DNA of 64,000 bases from JAIRNF01 sp031551125 (GCA_031551125.1 JAVBOB010000013.1:1-64000), one strand, 5' to 3'. Counted from the stretch's first letter, positions 8,148 to 17,068 are shown. The notes: generated by a model from the sequence alone, not told the origin. A program made the numbers and translations.

Positions 8148-10502
8148 ATGAAAAAACCCATTTTTTTTTACGTTTTGTTGCTTGCCCTCCTTTCCCTTTC
8201 GGCATGTTCAACATCATCTCCCAACGTTTACAATGTTATTCCCCTACCTCAACAAATGGAGCCGAAGGAGGGTAAATTTGTCTTAGATGGTAAGACAACA
8301 ATTACTATTCCTGCCGAAAACAAGGACTTTAGAATGGCTGCTGATTTTCTTGCTCAACGTATAGAGCTTGCTTCCGGGATAAAGTTAAGTATTGTTGAGG
8401 GTGATCGTGCAGTAGTGGCTAACAGTATGCCTCCAAAAACTATTTGGTTTGTACAATCGGATAGGAGTGATTTTGGAAAAGAAGGCTATACGCTTTCCGT
8501 AACCAAAGATGGTATTAAGGTTGAGGCTCAAACCGGGAATGGAGCATTTTACGCCATTCAAACTATTTTGCAGCTACTTCCTCCTGAAATTCTCAGCTCT
8601 CAAAAGCAAAATGTTGCTTGGACTATTCCTTGCGTTGAGGTGAAGGATGCACCTCGTTACTCCTACCGGGGGATGCACTTGGATGCGGCAAGACATTTCT
8701 TCTCTGTCGATTTTATAAAGCGCTACATAGATATGATGGCGTTGCATAAAATGAACACGTTTCACTGGCACCTTACCGACGACCAAGGTTGGCGTATTGA
8801 AATAAAGAGCCATCCCAAGCTAACAGAGATTGGTTCAAAGCGTAAGGAAACGCTGGTAGGCAGCTACTACGACGAATATCCACAGGTGTACGATGGTAAA
8901 CCGTATGACGGCTACTATACACAAGAGGATGTGAAGGCAGTTGTGGAATACGCTCGTCAACGGTTTATAACCGTTATTCCCGAAATAGAAATGCCGGGAC
9001 ATGCAATGGCTGCTTTATCCGCCTATCCTGAATTATCATGTACCGGAGCGCAAATAGAAGTTTCTCCTAAATGGGGTATATTTCCTGATATATTTTGTCC
9101 GAAAGAGGAAACATTTAAGCTGTTGGAAGATGTGCTTACTGAGGTAATGGGATTGTTCCCGAGCGAGTATATCCACCTTGGTGGCGATGAGTGCCCTAAG
9201 ATCCGCTGGAAAGAGTGCAAGCATTGCCAAGCCTTGATAAAGAAAGAAAAGTTGAAAAATGAAGAGGAGCTGCAAAGCTACTTCATGAGCCGTATGGAAA
9301 AGTTTGTTTCATCACATGGTCGTAGAATAATAGGCTGGGATGAAATTTTAGATGGTGGACTTCCGGAAGAAGCAACCGTTATGTCATGGCGTGGTATTAA
9401 GGGAGGAATAGCCGCTGCGCAACAAAAGCATTATGTCATTATGACTCCTACAACACACTGCTACCTTGATTACTATCAGTATGACCCTTACTTTGAGTCG
9501 GTTACCATAGGTAACTTTACTCCACTTCAGAAAACATATTCGTTTGAGCCTACACCTGAAGAGCTAAGCCATGAAGAGCAACAATACATTCTCGGTGTGC
9601 AGGGCAATATGTGGAACGAGTATAACGCTACATCGACCGATGTTGAGTCTGACGTATTCCCTAGAGCCTTAGCCATTGCCGAAATTGCCTGGACAAATAA
9701 GGACAAAAAAGATTTTTACGATTTTGCGCGTAGGTTGAAAGCTCATTTTGCTTACTTAGATGCGCTTGGGGTTACCTATTCTAAAACTATGTTCGATGTA
9801 TTGGTAACACCTGAATACAATGCTGAAACCAGCCATTTAATGGTAAAGCTTCAAAGCCAGTATGACACAACCGCTATACGTTATACTACAGATGGAAGTA
9901 TGCCCAATAAAAGCTCTTCTATTTACTCAACACCGCTGGAAATTAACGGTCGTGTAACGCTTAAAGCCGGATTATTTGAGAACGGAAAGTTGATAGGACG
10001 TATTTTTGAACGCGAATATGTTGGACATAAGGCGCTGGGTGCAGTATGTAAGGTAGAAGGAGATACGGCAACCACCCTTATCCCTGTTGACGGCTTAAGG
10101 GCTTCGGTTTTTGAAAATCCGGGATGGTACCCCAAGCCTCGTAATATGGTTAGGGCAGATGGTGCAGACTTAACGCTTACACTTGATTTAAAACAATCAA
10201 CACCTATTAGTCGTGTTACGGCTGGTTTGGTAAATCAGCCTTTATATAGAGTTGTTGCTCCGACCGAAATAATGGTTGCATATTCTGACGATGGGCAAAC
10301 GTTCACCACATTTCCGGCCGCAAAAATTGAAAACAAGGAGCCTAACCGTCGCCGCAATGTAGAGGGAAGCACAACGCTTAGCAACGTAACTGCCCGTTAC
10401 CTGAAAGTGACGCTTAAGAACGCAGGTTCGCCATTTCCGACAGGTAGTACAAATGAAGGAAAACCCTCGGTAATTTTGCTTGATGAGCTAATTGTAGAGT
10501 AG
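8148..10502 (+). CDS. Beta-N-acetylhexosaminidase lipoprotein (GH20)
   Basis: This 784-residue enzyme should remove terminal N-acetylhexosamine from glycans using substrate-assisted catalysis. The N-terminus is a lipoprotein signal with lipobox LSAC at about residues 17-20, so it is anchored in the envelope. Domains in order are a GH20b alpha/beta domain (about 30-170), the catalytic barrel (about 170-540) with HMDAARHF-like strand HLDAARHFFS, HWHLTDDQGWR, and the catalytic pair Asp347-Glu348 in HLGGDECPK, then a CHB_HEX_C-like domain (about 570-630, ending RYTTDGSMPNKSS), then an F5/8 type C-like carbohydrate-binding domain. It is transcribed alone from a clear promoter. Substrate could be host or environmental glycans or peptidoglycan fragments. 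Confidence 0.93.
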   Translation: MKKPIFFYVLLLALLSLSACSTSSPNVYNVIPLPQQMEPKEGKFVLDGKTTITIPAENKDFRMAADFLAQRIELASGIKLSIVEGDRAVVANSMPPKTIWFVQSDRSDFGKEGYTLSVTKDGIKVEAQTGNGAFYAIQTILQLLPPEILSSQKQNVAWTIPCVEVKDAPRYSYRGMHLDAARHFFSVDFIKRYIDMMALHKMNTFHWHLTDDQGWRIEIKSHPKLTEIGSKRKETLVGSYYDEYPQVYDGKPYDGYYTQEDVKAVVEYARQRFITVIPEIEMPGHAMAALSAYPELSCTGAQIEVSPKWGIFPDIFCPKEETFKLLEDVLTEVMGLFPSEYIHLGGDECPKIRWKECKHCQALIKKEKLKNEEELQSYFMSRMEKFVSSHGRRIIGWDEILDGGLPEEATVMSWRGIKGGIAAAQQKHYVIMTPTTHCYLDYYQYDPYFESVTIGNFTPLQKTYSFEPTPEELSHEEQQYILGVQGNMWNEYNATSTDVESDVFPRALAIAEIAWTNKDKKDFYDFARRLKAHFAYLDALGVTYSKTMFDVLVTPEYNAETSHLMVKLQSQYDTTAIRYTTDGSMPNKSSSIYSTPLEINGRVTLKAGLFENGKLIGRIFEREYVGHKALGAVCKVEGDTATTLIPVDGLRASVFENPGWYPKPRNMVRADGADLTLTLDLKQSTPISRVTAGLVNQPLYRVVAPTEIMVAYSDDGQTFTTFPAAKIENKEPNRRRNVEGSTTLSNVTARYLKVTLKNAGSPFPTGSTNEGKPSVILLDELIVE

Positions 10503-10516
10503 TAGGTTGCAAATAG

Positions 10517-10607
10517 CACGTCATTGCGAGCGTAGCGAAGCAATCTGTTCTATTCAAGAGATTGGTTAGCTGCGCTGCCCTTCGGGTCGCTACGCTCGCA
10601 ATTACGG
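10517..10607. repeat. Palindromic repeat family A, copy 1
   Basis: The element starts with CGTCATTGCGAGCG and ends with the near-complement CGCTACGCTCGCAATTACG, with an inner segment CAATCTGTTCTATTCAAGA. The same unit appears at 27190-27222, 36393-36452, 46003-46043, 56921-57019 and 59301-59389. It begins 15 bases after the hexosaminidase stop. Confidence 0.85.
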
Positions 10608-10712
10608 TTTAGCTTTGGGTGCCAGATTAATACAAATAGGATAGGGTAGCCCATAGTACGTTTCCTACATAGTTTACCATTATAATTGTTATTGAAACAA
10701 GTATTTTCACAC

Positions 10713-11294
10713 ATGGGTAAAAAAATCCTTATCATTTCGGGCCATCCAGATGCTGCGAGCTTCAATAACGCGCTTGCCGAAGCTTACAAACAAGGTGCAT
10801 TGGAATCTGGAGCCGAGGTAAAAGAAGTTGCGATTCGGGACATGACGTTTAACCCCAACCTTCCTTTCGGGTATCATAAAGAAATGGAGCTGGAGCCTGA
10901 TTTGGTCGATGCTCGCCAAAAGATAAACTGGGCAGACCATTTGGTGTGGTTTTTCCCCGTATGGTGGGGCGGTATGCCTGCGATGCTGAAGGGATTTGTT
11001 GATAGGGTGTTTTTACCCGGATTTGCCTTCCAAACACGAGAAGGCTCACGATGGTGGGATAGATTGTTGAAAGGTAAATCGGCACGTATAGTTTGTACAC
11101 TCGACCAACCTTCATGGTACTACCGTTTTGTGTACCGGCAGCCCAGCACACACCAGCTGAAGCGGGTAGTTCTACATTTCAGCGGAGTACGTCCTGTAAA
11201 AATAACCTATATAGGTCCCGTAACACCTTCAAAGCCGGATGATAAAAAAAGGTGGCTGAAGAAAGTACGGCAACTAGGCTTAGTAAATAAATAG
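10713..11294 (+). CDS. NAD(P)H-dependent flavodoxin-fold oxidoreductase (KefF/MdaB-like)
   Basis: The flavodoxin-like fold is shown by the start KKILIISGHPDAASFNNALA, where the phosphate of FMN binds, and by WADHLVWFFPVWWGGMPAMLKG, the second flavin-binding loop. These enzymes reduce quinones or serve as regulators of potassium efflux. At 193 residues it is full length. The frame is open from 10686, but ATG 10713 fits the family start. The substrate is unknown; no Kef channel gene is nearby. It is flanked by repeat family A upstream and a terminator-like hairpin downstream. Confidence 0.85.
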   Translation: MGKKILIISGHPDAASFNNALAEAYKQGALESGAEVKEVAIRDMTFNPNLPFGYHKEMELEPDLVDARQKINWADHLVWFFPVWWGGMPAMLKGFVDRVFLPGFAFQTREGSRWWDRLLKGKSARIVCTLDQPSWYYRFVYRQPSTHQLKRVVLHFSGVRPVKITYIGPVTPSKPDDKKRWLKKVRQLGLVNK

Positions 11295-11350
11295 CGTCAA
11301 TTTTCTTTGTGTGGAGAGGGTGTGTTATACAACTTTCTCAATGATATACC

Positions 11351-11382
11351 AGCCCTAACAGGTTTTCAAACCCGTTAGGGCT
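11351..11382 (+). terminator. Hairpin with conserved CCTAACAGG stem
   Basis: AGCCCTAACAGG and its complement CCCGTTAGGGCT form a stem around a short loop, 56 bases after the oxidoreductase stop. No long T run follows, so it may be a dispersed repeat rather than a strong terminator. Related hairpins lie at 24883-24914, 62281-62314 and about 62580-62612. Confidence 0.5.
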
Positions 11383-11535
11383 AAAGTTGAGATAGCACGG
11401 TAAAACAAGCACGTCATTGCTCTTTTGAAGAAGAGATTTTCACGAATTCTGCCATTTTAGCAAAAAGAGCCTTGTAGCTACGGGCTTGTTTTGGTTTTAC
11501 TATCTTTGTAACTTATGTAACATAACAAAGCAAAC

Positions 11536-12606
11536 ATGAGAGATGATAAGATAGTGGTGGGAATAACCCACGGAGATATTAATGGCATTGGCTACGAAGT
11601 GATGATAAAAACGTTGCTAGACCCGCGTATCAACGAGTTTTGCATTCCTATAGTATATGGTTCACCAAAAGCCTTTGCCTTCTACCGCAAGCAGCTGAAC
11701 GTTGAAAATTTCAGCCTTAACCTTATTGGTTCGCCAAATGAGGCTAATACAAAGCGGTCAAATATTATCAGCTGTATGGATGATAATGTAAAGGTTGAGG
11801 TAGGCTTATCGACTCAACAAGCTGGTGAAGGTGCGGTTAGCGCGCTTAACATGGCCATGAGCGATTTAAAAAACGGTAAGTTAGATGTATTGCTTACCGC
11901 TCCCATCAACAAAAATAATGTACAATCGGAGAAGTACAACTTTCCCGGACATACGGAGTTTTTGGCTGCTTCCTTCAATTCGGATAACTATCTGATGATT
12001 ATGGCTAGTGAGGTGATGAAGATAGGGGTAGCAACCGGCCATATTCCGCTAAAGGACGTTTCTTCCACATTGACTAAAGAGTTGATTGTAAAAAAACTAG
12101 AGATATTAAATAGGTCATTGCAGCAAGACTTTTGTGTGAGAAAACCAAGAATTGCAGTACTGGGGCTTAACCCTCATTGCGGCGATAACGGGTTAATAGG
12201 TACAGAGGAGCAGGATATTATTATTCCTGCCATTAATGCGGCCAAAGGAAAGGGAATTTTTGCCTTCGGCCCTTATTCGGCCGACGGTTTCTTTGGCTCT
12301 GATTCGGTAACAAAGTTTGATGCTATTCTTGCCATGTACCACGATCAAGGCATGATTGCATTTAAGTCAACCGCTTTTGATACAGGTGTAAATTATACCG
12401 CGGGATTGCCAGTTGTAAGAACATCTCCGGCACATGGAACTGCTTATGAAATTGCCGGATCAGACAAGGCCTCACCCGATTCATTTAGGGCTGCGCTTTA
12501 TATGGCTTGCGATATCTTTAAAAACCGTAAGCAACATGCGGAACTAACGGCTAATCCATTGAGGAAACAGCACGTTTCTCGCTCTTCCGATGATATTGAG
12601 GAATAG
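11536..12606 (+). CDS. pdxA: 4-hydroxythreonine-4-phosphate dehydrogenase
   Basis: PdxA oxidises 4-phosphohydroxy-L-threonine in the DXP-dependent route to pyridoxal phosphate. The 356-residue length is typical. The metal-binding histidines appear in FPGHTEFLA, GLNPHCGDNGLIG and AMYHDQGMIAFK, and the nucleotide-binding region includes VVRTSPAHGTAYEIAG. The N-terminus VVGITHGDINGIGYEV replaces the common GDPAGIG with GDINGIG, as I recall for Bacteroidota members. A TATCTTTG box at 11501-11508 is a candidate -7 element. It stands alone, followed by a terminator. Confidence 0.95.
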   Translation: MRDDKIVVGITHGDINGIGYEVMIKTLLDPRINEFCIPIVYGSPKAFAFYRKQLNVENFSLNLIGSPNEANTKRSNIISCMDDNVKVEVGLSTQQAGEGAVSALNMAMSDLKNGKLDVLLTAPINKNNVQSEKYNFPGHTEFLAASFNSDNYLMIMASEVMKIGVATGHIPLKDVSSTLTKELIVKKLEILNRSLQQDFCVRKPRIAVLGLNPHCGDNGLIGTEEQDIIIPAINAAKGKGIFAFGPYSADGFFGSDSVTKFDAILAMYHDQGMIAFKSTAFDTGVNYTAGLPVVRTSPAHGTAYEIAGSDKASPDSFRAALYMACDIFKNRKQHAELTANPLRKQHVSRSSDDIEE

Positions 12607-12637
12607 TGTAGCAAGATTCTACATTAACTTGTGGCAG

Positions 12638-12666
12638 GCCCATTGGATTTTACCAATGGGCTTTTG
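12638..12666 (+). terminator. Rho-independent terminator after pdxA
   Basis: GCCCATTGG (12638-12646) pairs perfectly with CCAATGGGC (12653-12661) across a 6-base loop, followed by TTTTG. It lies 32 bases after the pdxA stop. Confidence 0.8.
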
Positions 12667-12974
12667 TCTAATTACTAAAATGCTAATATTAATGTTAATT
12701 ATTCATCCTTAATAAGTTAAATATTTAAAGTCCATTATTTGGAGTAAATATATTACTATATTTGTAATAACATTGTTTTTGATATTTTGTATTTTCTGTT
12801 CTTTAGAACAATCCCAAGATGAGACCCTTCGGCTAAATAGAGCAATATCAAGCACCTGTTTGATGCCTAATTCGCTTATTAAAGCATTTTATCGGTACGA
12901 ATCTTGTACCTCCTTTAAACGCACTTGAGCTGAGAAGCTACTACTGATTTTACATTCTGACAAAAGCGGACACA
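12667..12974 (+). promoter_or_regulatory. Leader and promoter region of the sigma factor gene
   Basis: This AT-rich gap has no open frame of note. A TATATTTG box at 12757-12764 with TTTG at 12738-12741 is a possible promoter, though the spacing of 15 bases is short. If it is used, the transcript carries a leader of roughly 200 bases before the ECF sigma start. The leader has some complementary stretches (for example AGAACA and CCCTTCGG nearby), but I could not assign it to a known RNA family. Confidence 0.35.
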
Positions 12975-13475
12975 ATGGAAACAAAAGTATTTAAAGAGGA
13001 ATTGTTGGCGTTAGAAGCCAGCCTGGAGAGATTTGCGATGCGCCTGACCTCCAATAGTGAAAATGCAAAGGATTTAGTGCAGGAAACCTTTTTAAAAGCG
13101 TTGACCTACCAGAATATGTATCAGGAGGACACCAATCTGAAAGCATGGACATTTACCATAATGAAGAATACGTTCATTAATAACTATCGAAAGTCTGTCA
13201 AACATAACATGATGCTAGATGGAAGCGATAACCAGTATTTAATGAACAGCCGTACCGCACAGCTTACGCCCGAATCAGATTTTTCTCATAGCGAGCTTAG
13301 CCGTAAAATTAACCAGCTGGAGCCGGAATTTCGTATTCCTTTTCAAATGCATACTTCCGGTTATAAGTACAAAGAAATTGCGGCTAAATTGGGGTTAAAA
13401 ATCGGAACAGTAAAGAGCCGTATTTTCTTCTCTCGACAAAAGTTAATGAATGTATTGAAAGATTATCAAGGATAA
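12975..13475 (+). CDS. ECF-type RNA polymerase sigma factor
   Basis: An extracytoplasmic-function sigma factor of 166 residues that should direct RNA polymerase to a subset of promoters. Region 2 is visible as SENAKDLVQETFLKALTYQ and NLKAWTFTIMKNTFINNYRK. Region 4 is FQMHTSGYKYKEIAAKLGLKIGTVKSRIFFSRQKL, a helix-turn-helix contacting the -35 element. No anti-sigma factor follows, so it is probably not controlled by an adjacent membrane partner. It has an unusually long upstream leader. I cannot name its regulon. Confidence 0.92.
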   Translation: METKVFKEELLALEASLERFAMRLTSNSENAKDLVQETFLKALTYQNMYQEDTNLKAWTFTIMKNTFINNYRKSVKHNMMLDGSDNQYLMNSRTAQLTPESDFSHSELSRKINQLEPEFRIPFQMHTSGYKYKEIAAKLGLKIGTVKSRIFFSRQKLMNVLKDYQG

Positions 13476-13517
13476 AGCAAGATAAAGCAAATAGAAGTAA
13501 GTTTGGGTTTTTGAAAC

Positions 13518-13547
13518 GGGAGCGTCCATTAATTACAGGCGCTCTCG
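13518..13547 (+). terminator. Candidate terminator after the sigma factor gene
   Basis: GGGAGCGTC and GGCGCTCTC form a stem with wobble pairs around an 11-base loop, followed by a T-rich run. It lies about 45 bases past the stop. Confidence 0.5.
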
Positions 13548-13613
13548 TTCTTGTTTCTACTCTTTACGATATTTTAGAAATCTGCTGAGAACGGTTTTTC
13601 ATTATTTACTATG

Positions 13614-14288
13614 CTACTTTATAGGTTTATAAGTTGCTTCAGCATCTTTTCGGGTGCAGGCTTCGAAGTGCCACCATTCGTTGGGTATTCCACGATAGCC
13701 TGCTTTGCGCATAGTTGTTCTTAAAAGTGCCCGATTATCTATTTGTTTTTGGCTAAGCTGTCCGGATTTCAACAGCTCACTCTCCTTTTGGGGTTCTGCC
13801 TTTGCGCCCAGAAAGTCAACGGGGGTTCCCATATCCAGCTCTTTTCCGGTTTTTTCGTCAATAATGCTTAAATCAACGGCTACGCCATAGCTGTGCATGC
13901 TTTTTCGCCCCGGGCTGGTAACATACCTGACTTGGGGTGTTCCTCTTACTTTTTCATACATTTTTACCTGCATGCGTTGAGGCCGGGCAGCATCATATAC
14001 AATAAGGCTTAGCCGGGCGTTTTGTTTTTTCAGCTCCTGCTGGGCTTTTACCAGCATTTGGGCGGCTTTTGGCTGTAAAAATGCTTGGGTAAGAGAACCG
14101 TAAATGTTTTCTTTCAAAAAATTATCAACGCTTGCATATATCAGCTGTACATGAATGGTACTGTCGAGCTGTTGTATGTTTTGCAAGCCTTGTTGGCGTA
14201 TCAGTTCTGCCTCATCAACTACTTGCTGAGAGAAAGCGGATGAGGTAATAAACGGAATTAGAAAGGTAAGTGTTATGTATTTTTTCAT
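13614..14288 (-). CDS. D-alanyl-D-alanine dipeptidase (VanX/DdpX-like, peptidase M15)
   Basis: This zinc dipeptidase family cleaves D-Ala-D-Ala. A signal peptide (residues 1-21, ending SAFSQ) sends the 224-residue protein to the periplasm. The metal site is visible: SMHSYGVAVD gives His132 and Asp139, and NEWWHFE gives Glu204 and His207, matching the SxHxxGxAxD and ExWH motifs. No VanA, VanH or vanRS neighbours exist, so a role in vancomycin resistance is unlikely. Recycling of cell-wall dipeptides is more plausible. Its promoter region overlaps that of the divergent prfB gene. Confidence 0.9.
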   Translation of the reverse strand: MKKYITLTFLIPFITSSAFSQQVVDEAELIRQQGLQNIQQLDSTIHVQLIYASVDNFLKENIYGSLTQAFLQPKAAQMLVKAQQELKKQNARLSLIVYDAARPQRMQVKMYEKVRGTPQVRYVTSPGRKSMHSYGVAVDLSIIDEKTGKELDMGTPVDFLGAKAEPQKESELLKSGQLSQKQIDNRALLRTTMRKAGYRGIPNEWWHFEACTRKDAEATYKPIK

Positions 14289-14306
14289 TGAGCGGTATAA
14301 TTGAGC

Positions 14307-14322
14307 TACCTTTGCAAAGATA
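14307..14322. promoter_or_regulatory. Overlapping divergent -7 boxes between the dipeptidase gene and prfB
   Basis: TACCTTTG at 14307-14314 reads rightward towards prfB, and CAAAGATA at 14315-14322 is TATCTTTG leftward towards the dipeptidase gene. The two boxes abut back to back, 27 bases from each start. A weak TTG at 14288-14290 could be the rightward -33 element. No clean leftward -33 box is seen. Confidence 0.45.
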
Positions 14323-14341
14323 ACATAAACCCCAGGAATAA

Positions 14342-15428
14342 ATGCTAACTACCGACACGCTAAAGGAGCTGGTACAACGCGGGCAAGCGTTGAGGAGGCA
14401 TCTTTGACATAGATGATAAACGGATTCGATGTGAGGAAGAGGAGCAAAAAACCCATGACCCTTCTTTTTGGGATAATTCCAAACAGGCGGAAGAGCAGCT
14501 AAAGGTGGTTGCCTCTCTTAAGCAATGGCTACAACGTTACGATGAGGTTGCGAAAAATCTTGACGACTTACAGGTTCTTTACGATTTTGCAAAGGGTGGC
14601 GAAGCAAGTGAGGACGAGGTTGATGCCCAGCATGATAAAACTCTTGTGCTGCTTGAGGAGCTGGAAATGCGTAGCATGTTGCGCGCCGAGGAGGATAAGC
14701 TTGGGGCAATTATGAGGATTCAATCAGGTGCAGGGGGAACCGAAAGTGATGACTGGGCTTCCATGTTGTTGCGTATGTACCTGCGCTGGGGCGAACGAAA
14801 CGGCTACCAAACTAAAATTGTACACCTACAGGATGGTGATGAAGCCGGAGTAAAATCTGCAACCATTGAGTTTGAGGGGGAGTTTGCTTACGGATATTTG
14901 AAAGCCGAAATAGGCGTACATCGGTTGGTACGACCTTCACCGTTTAATGCAAACAACAAGCGGATGACCTCTTTTGCCTCCGTGTTTGTGTATCCGGCTA
15001 TTGACGATTCTATTGAAATTACCGTTAGTCCTTCGGAGTTGGAATGGGATACTTTTCGCTCCAGCGGGGCAGGCGGGCAGAACGTAAACAAGGTGGAAAC
15101 AGGCGTTCGTGTGCGCCATATTCCTACCGGAATTGTGGTTGAAAATACCGAAACCCGCTCACAGTTCGATAATCGGCAGAATGCGCTACGTATTCTGAAA
15201 TCTCACCTGTATGAGATTGAGCTGGAAAAGCGAAGAGAAGTACAGGCCGAGCAGGAAGGGAAAAAGAAAAAAATAGAGTGGGGGTCGCAAATCCGCAGCT
15301 ACGTGCTGGATGATAGGCGAGTTAAAGACCACCGTACCGGACATCAAACGTCTGACACTCAGGCTGTGCTTGATGGAGACCTTAACGGCTTTATGAAAGA
15401 TTATCTGATGCAGTCGGCAGAAGATTAA
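14342..15428 (+). CDS. prfB: Peptide chain release factor 2, with programmed +1 frameshift
   Basis: RF2 recognises UGA and UAA and releases the nascent chain. The first 21 codons, from ATG 14342, end at CTT TGA (TGA 14405-14407). Skipping one base continues in frame as Asp at 14406-14408 through to the stop at 15426-15428, giving 361 residues. The stop-codon recognition tripeptide SPF is at residues 199-201, and the catalytic GGQ is at 244-246 in SGAGGQNVN. Other segments such as GSQIRSYVLDD are canonical. RF2 shortage makes the ribosome pause at the UGA and shift, so the protein controls its own level. A start at GTG 14505, in the second frame alone, would lose the N-terminal domain and should be rejected. 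Confidence 0.95.
14393..14408 (+). promoter_or_regulatory. Programmed +1 frameshift site of prfB
   Basis: AGGAGG (14393-14398), a 3-base spacer (CAT), then CTTTGAC (14402-14408). This copies the Escherichia coli layout, where a Shine-Dalgarno-like stretch sits three bases before CTT-TGA-C. The internal Shine-Dalgarno is stronger than any start-site one I noticed in this window. Confidence 0.93.
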
Positions 15429-15457
15429 CCATATCCAAAACCAACCCATAATAAGCT

Positions 15458-17068
15458 ATGAAAAAACATTTTTTGATTCTTCTGGTAGCCTTGTGTACGC
15501 TTGGCAATGGTGCTTTTGCACAGAAAAACAGCAGGGAAAACGTAAAGATTAACTTTACTCATATTCCTTACAAGCTGATTTACGACCAAATTAAAACGTA
15601 TTCGTATAGGGTTTACTTGTCAGGCGAGCGGCATGGCTACTCGCAGGGCGAAGTAAAGCAGCTGATGCCTAAGCTAACCTCTTTTCAGGAAGCAACGACC
15701 GGTGATGCAGATATGAAGGTAACCGTTAGCCTTGGCCCGCTTAACGTTGTTGAAAATAGGCTGGTAAGTGAAAACAGAACAAGGGAGAAAGACGGTAAAA
15801 AAGAGTCGTACACGGTTTACTATATTCTGTTTTCTGCGAAGTACAATATGACCTTTGAAGCGGTGAATGCTAAAAATGGTATGGTTATCTATCGCAGAGC
15901 AACAGACCCCGAAACTCCTGATATTACGTTTAAAAGCGAGGAATTTTCTTCACATAGCTACGCAAGCAGCTACTGGGAAAATAACAGCGCTACGGTAATT
16001 GCAGGAAATATCAGAGGGGCTACAGAGCGATTTGTATCAGGCGCCGGTAACGGATTTAAGGCAATGTTTGATTTTTATCCAACCACTGAAAATGCTGTAT
16101 TCTACTCGGTAAAGAAAACAGATATTGCAGACCTGTTTAATGGCAACTTGAACAAGCTGATGTCAACATTAAAAACGATGACTTCAGATGAGTCACCCGA
16201 TATATACAAGAAAAGGTTAAGCGCGCAAATCGGGTATTTTGAATCCATACAAGATCAGTTTGACCCTAAGGACAAAAAGGTGGATGTGCTTTACTCAGCC
16301 ATTAACTTCAATCTAGCCTCGCTGTACTACTGTCTTGATGATTTTGAAAGAGCCGGTTTTTATATGGAGCGGTTAAAGGCTGTAAAAGATAATGAGGCAC
16401 AAAAGAGGGAGCTGGCTGAAAGAATTGACAATGCACAAAAGGTGGTAGAAAAACACCTTCTTCCCAATCGCCATTTGGACTATAACCCCGTTCTCGATTT
16501 TCGTCTTGAAGGAAAACCATTTGTAAGCGATGCTATGAGCTCAGCGGAAAAGCAGGTTAAAGATTTGGTGGAAGGAAATATAACCGCTGATGATACGGTT
16601 ATTCTTTCAACCGATGAAATGCTGGTAGGGAAAGTGGTGTACGATGACATTAAGCATACATTTAGCATTGTTCTTCCTGATGATGCAGGTAATCCAATTC
16701 TTCTCACTCCTGCAAAGGTATCATCCTTTTCTTATGGGGAGCAACGATACTATACGGTAAAACAGTCGAACGGTTCCGGTGGATTGGTTCGCCATTTTGC
16801 GGTGGTTCTTTTCGAATCCGATAAGATTAAGCTGCTGGAAAAGACGGATGGGAACTATAACCCTATAAAATCGTATATGCTATGGTCATCTGCGCAAGAA
16901 ATGCCTGCCGAGATTGAGATGGGATTTAAAAAGACGCTCTCGAAATATTTGGCCGATTGTGATAACGTTTCAACAAAAGTAAAGGATGGAGAGTACGGTA
17001 GCGCTTTTTCTTTTGATATCACGAAGTTTATCAAGCTGTGTCAGGATTACACGGATTGCGATAGCTAA
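15458..17068 (+). CDS. Secreted protein of unknown function, 536 residues
   Basis: The first 21 residues (MKKHFLILLVALCTLGNGAFA) form a cleavable signal peptide, so the protein is exported. The N-terminal half (about 25-220) looks beta-rich with repeated charged segments. Residues 260-340 are helical and rich in Asp, Glu and Lys, and may form TPR-like repeats (for example NLASLYYCLDDFERAGFYME). The C-terminal part (about 350-536) is again beta-rich. I do not recognise a family. It starts 29 bases after prfB and could share its transcript. A strong bidirectional terminator follows. Confidence 0.8.
   Translation: MKKHFLILLVALCTLGNGAFAQKNSRENVKINFTHIPYKLIYDQIKTYSYRVYLSGERHGYSQGEVKQLMPKLTSFQEATTGDADMKVTVSLGPLNVVENRLVSENRTREKDGKKESYTVYYILFSAKYNMTFEAVNAKNGMVIYRRATDPETPDITFKSEEFSSHSYASSYWENNSATVIAGNIRGATERFVSGAGNGFKAMFDFYPTTENAVFYSVKKTDIADLFNGNLNKLMSTLKTMTSDESPDIYKKRLSAQIGYFESIQDQFDPKDKKVDVLYSAINFNLASLYYCLDDFERAGFYMERLKAVKDNEAQKRELAERIDNAQKVVEKHLLPNRHLDYNPVLDFRLEGKPFVSDAMSSAEKQVKDLVEGNITADDTVILSTDEMLVGKVVYDDIKHTFSIVLPDDAGNPILLTPAKVSSFSYGEQRYYTVKQSNGSGGLVRHFAVVLFESDKIKLLEKTDGNYNPIKSYMLWSSAQEMPAEIEMGFKKTLSKYLADCDNVSTKVKDGEYGSAFSFDITKFIKLCQDYTDCDS

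Noticed and set aside
10517..10607. Repeats considered as a CRISPR array
   Set aside because: The copies are dispersed over tens of kilobases, palindromic, and lack regular spacers and cas genes.
13614..14288. Vancomycin resistance role for the VanX-like gene
   Set aside because: No vanH, vanA or vanRS neighbours are present, and the outer membrane of this group already blocks vancomycin.
14505..15428. prfB drawn only from GTG 14505
   Set aside because: It would miss the frameshift and the N-terminal domain, which are intact from 14342.
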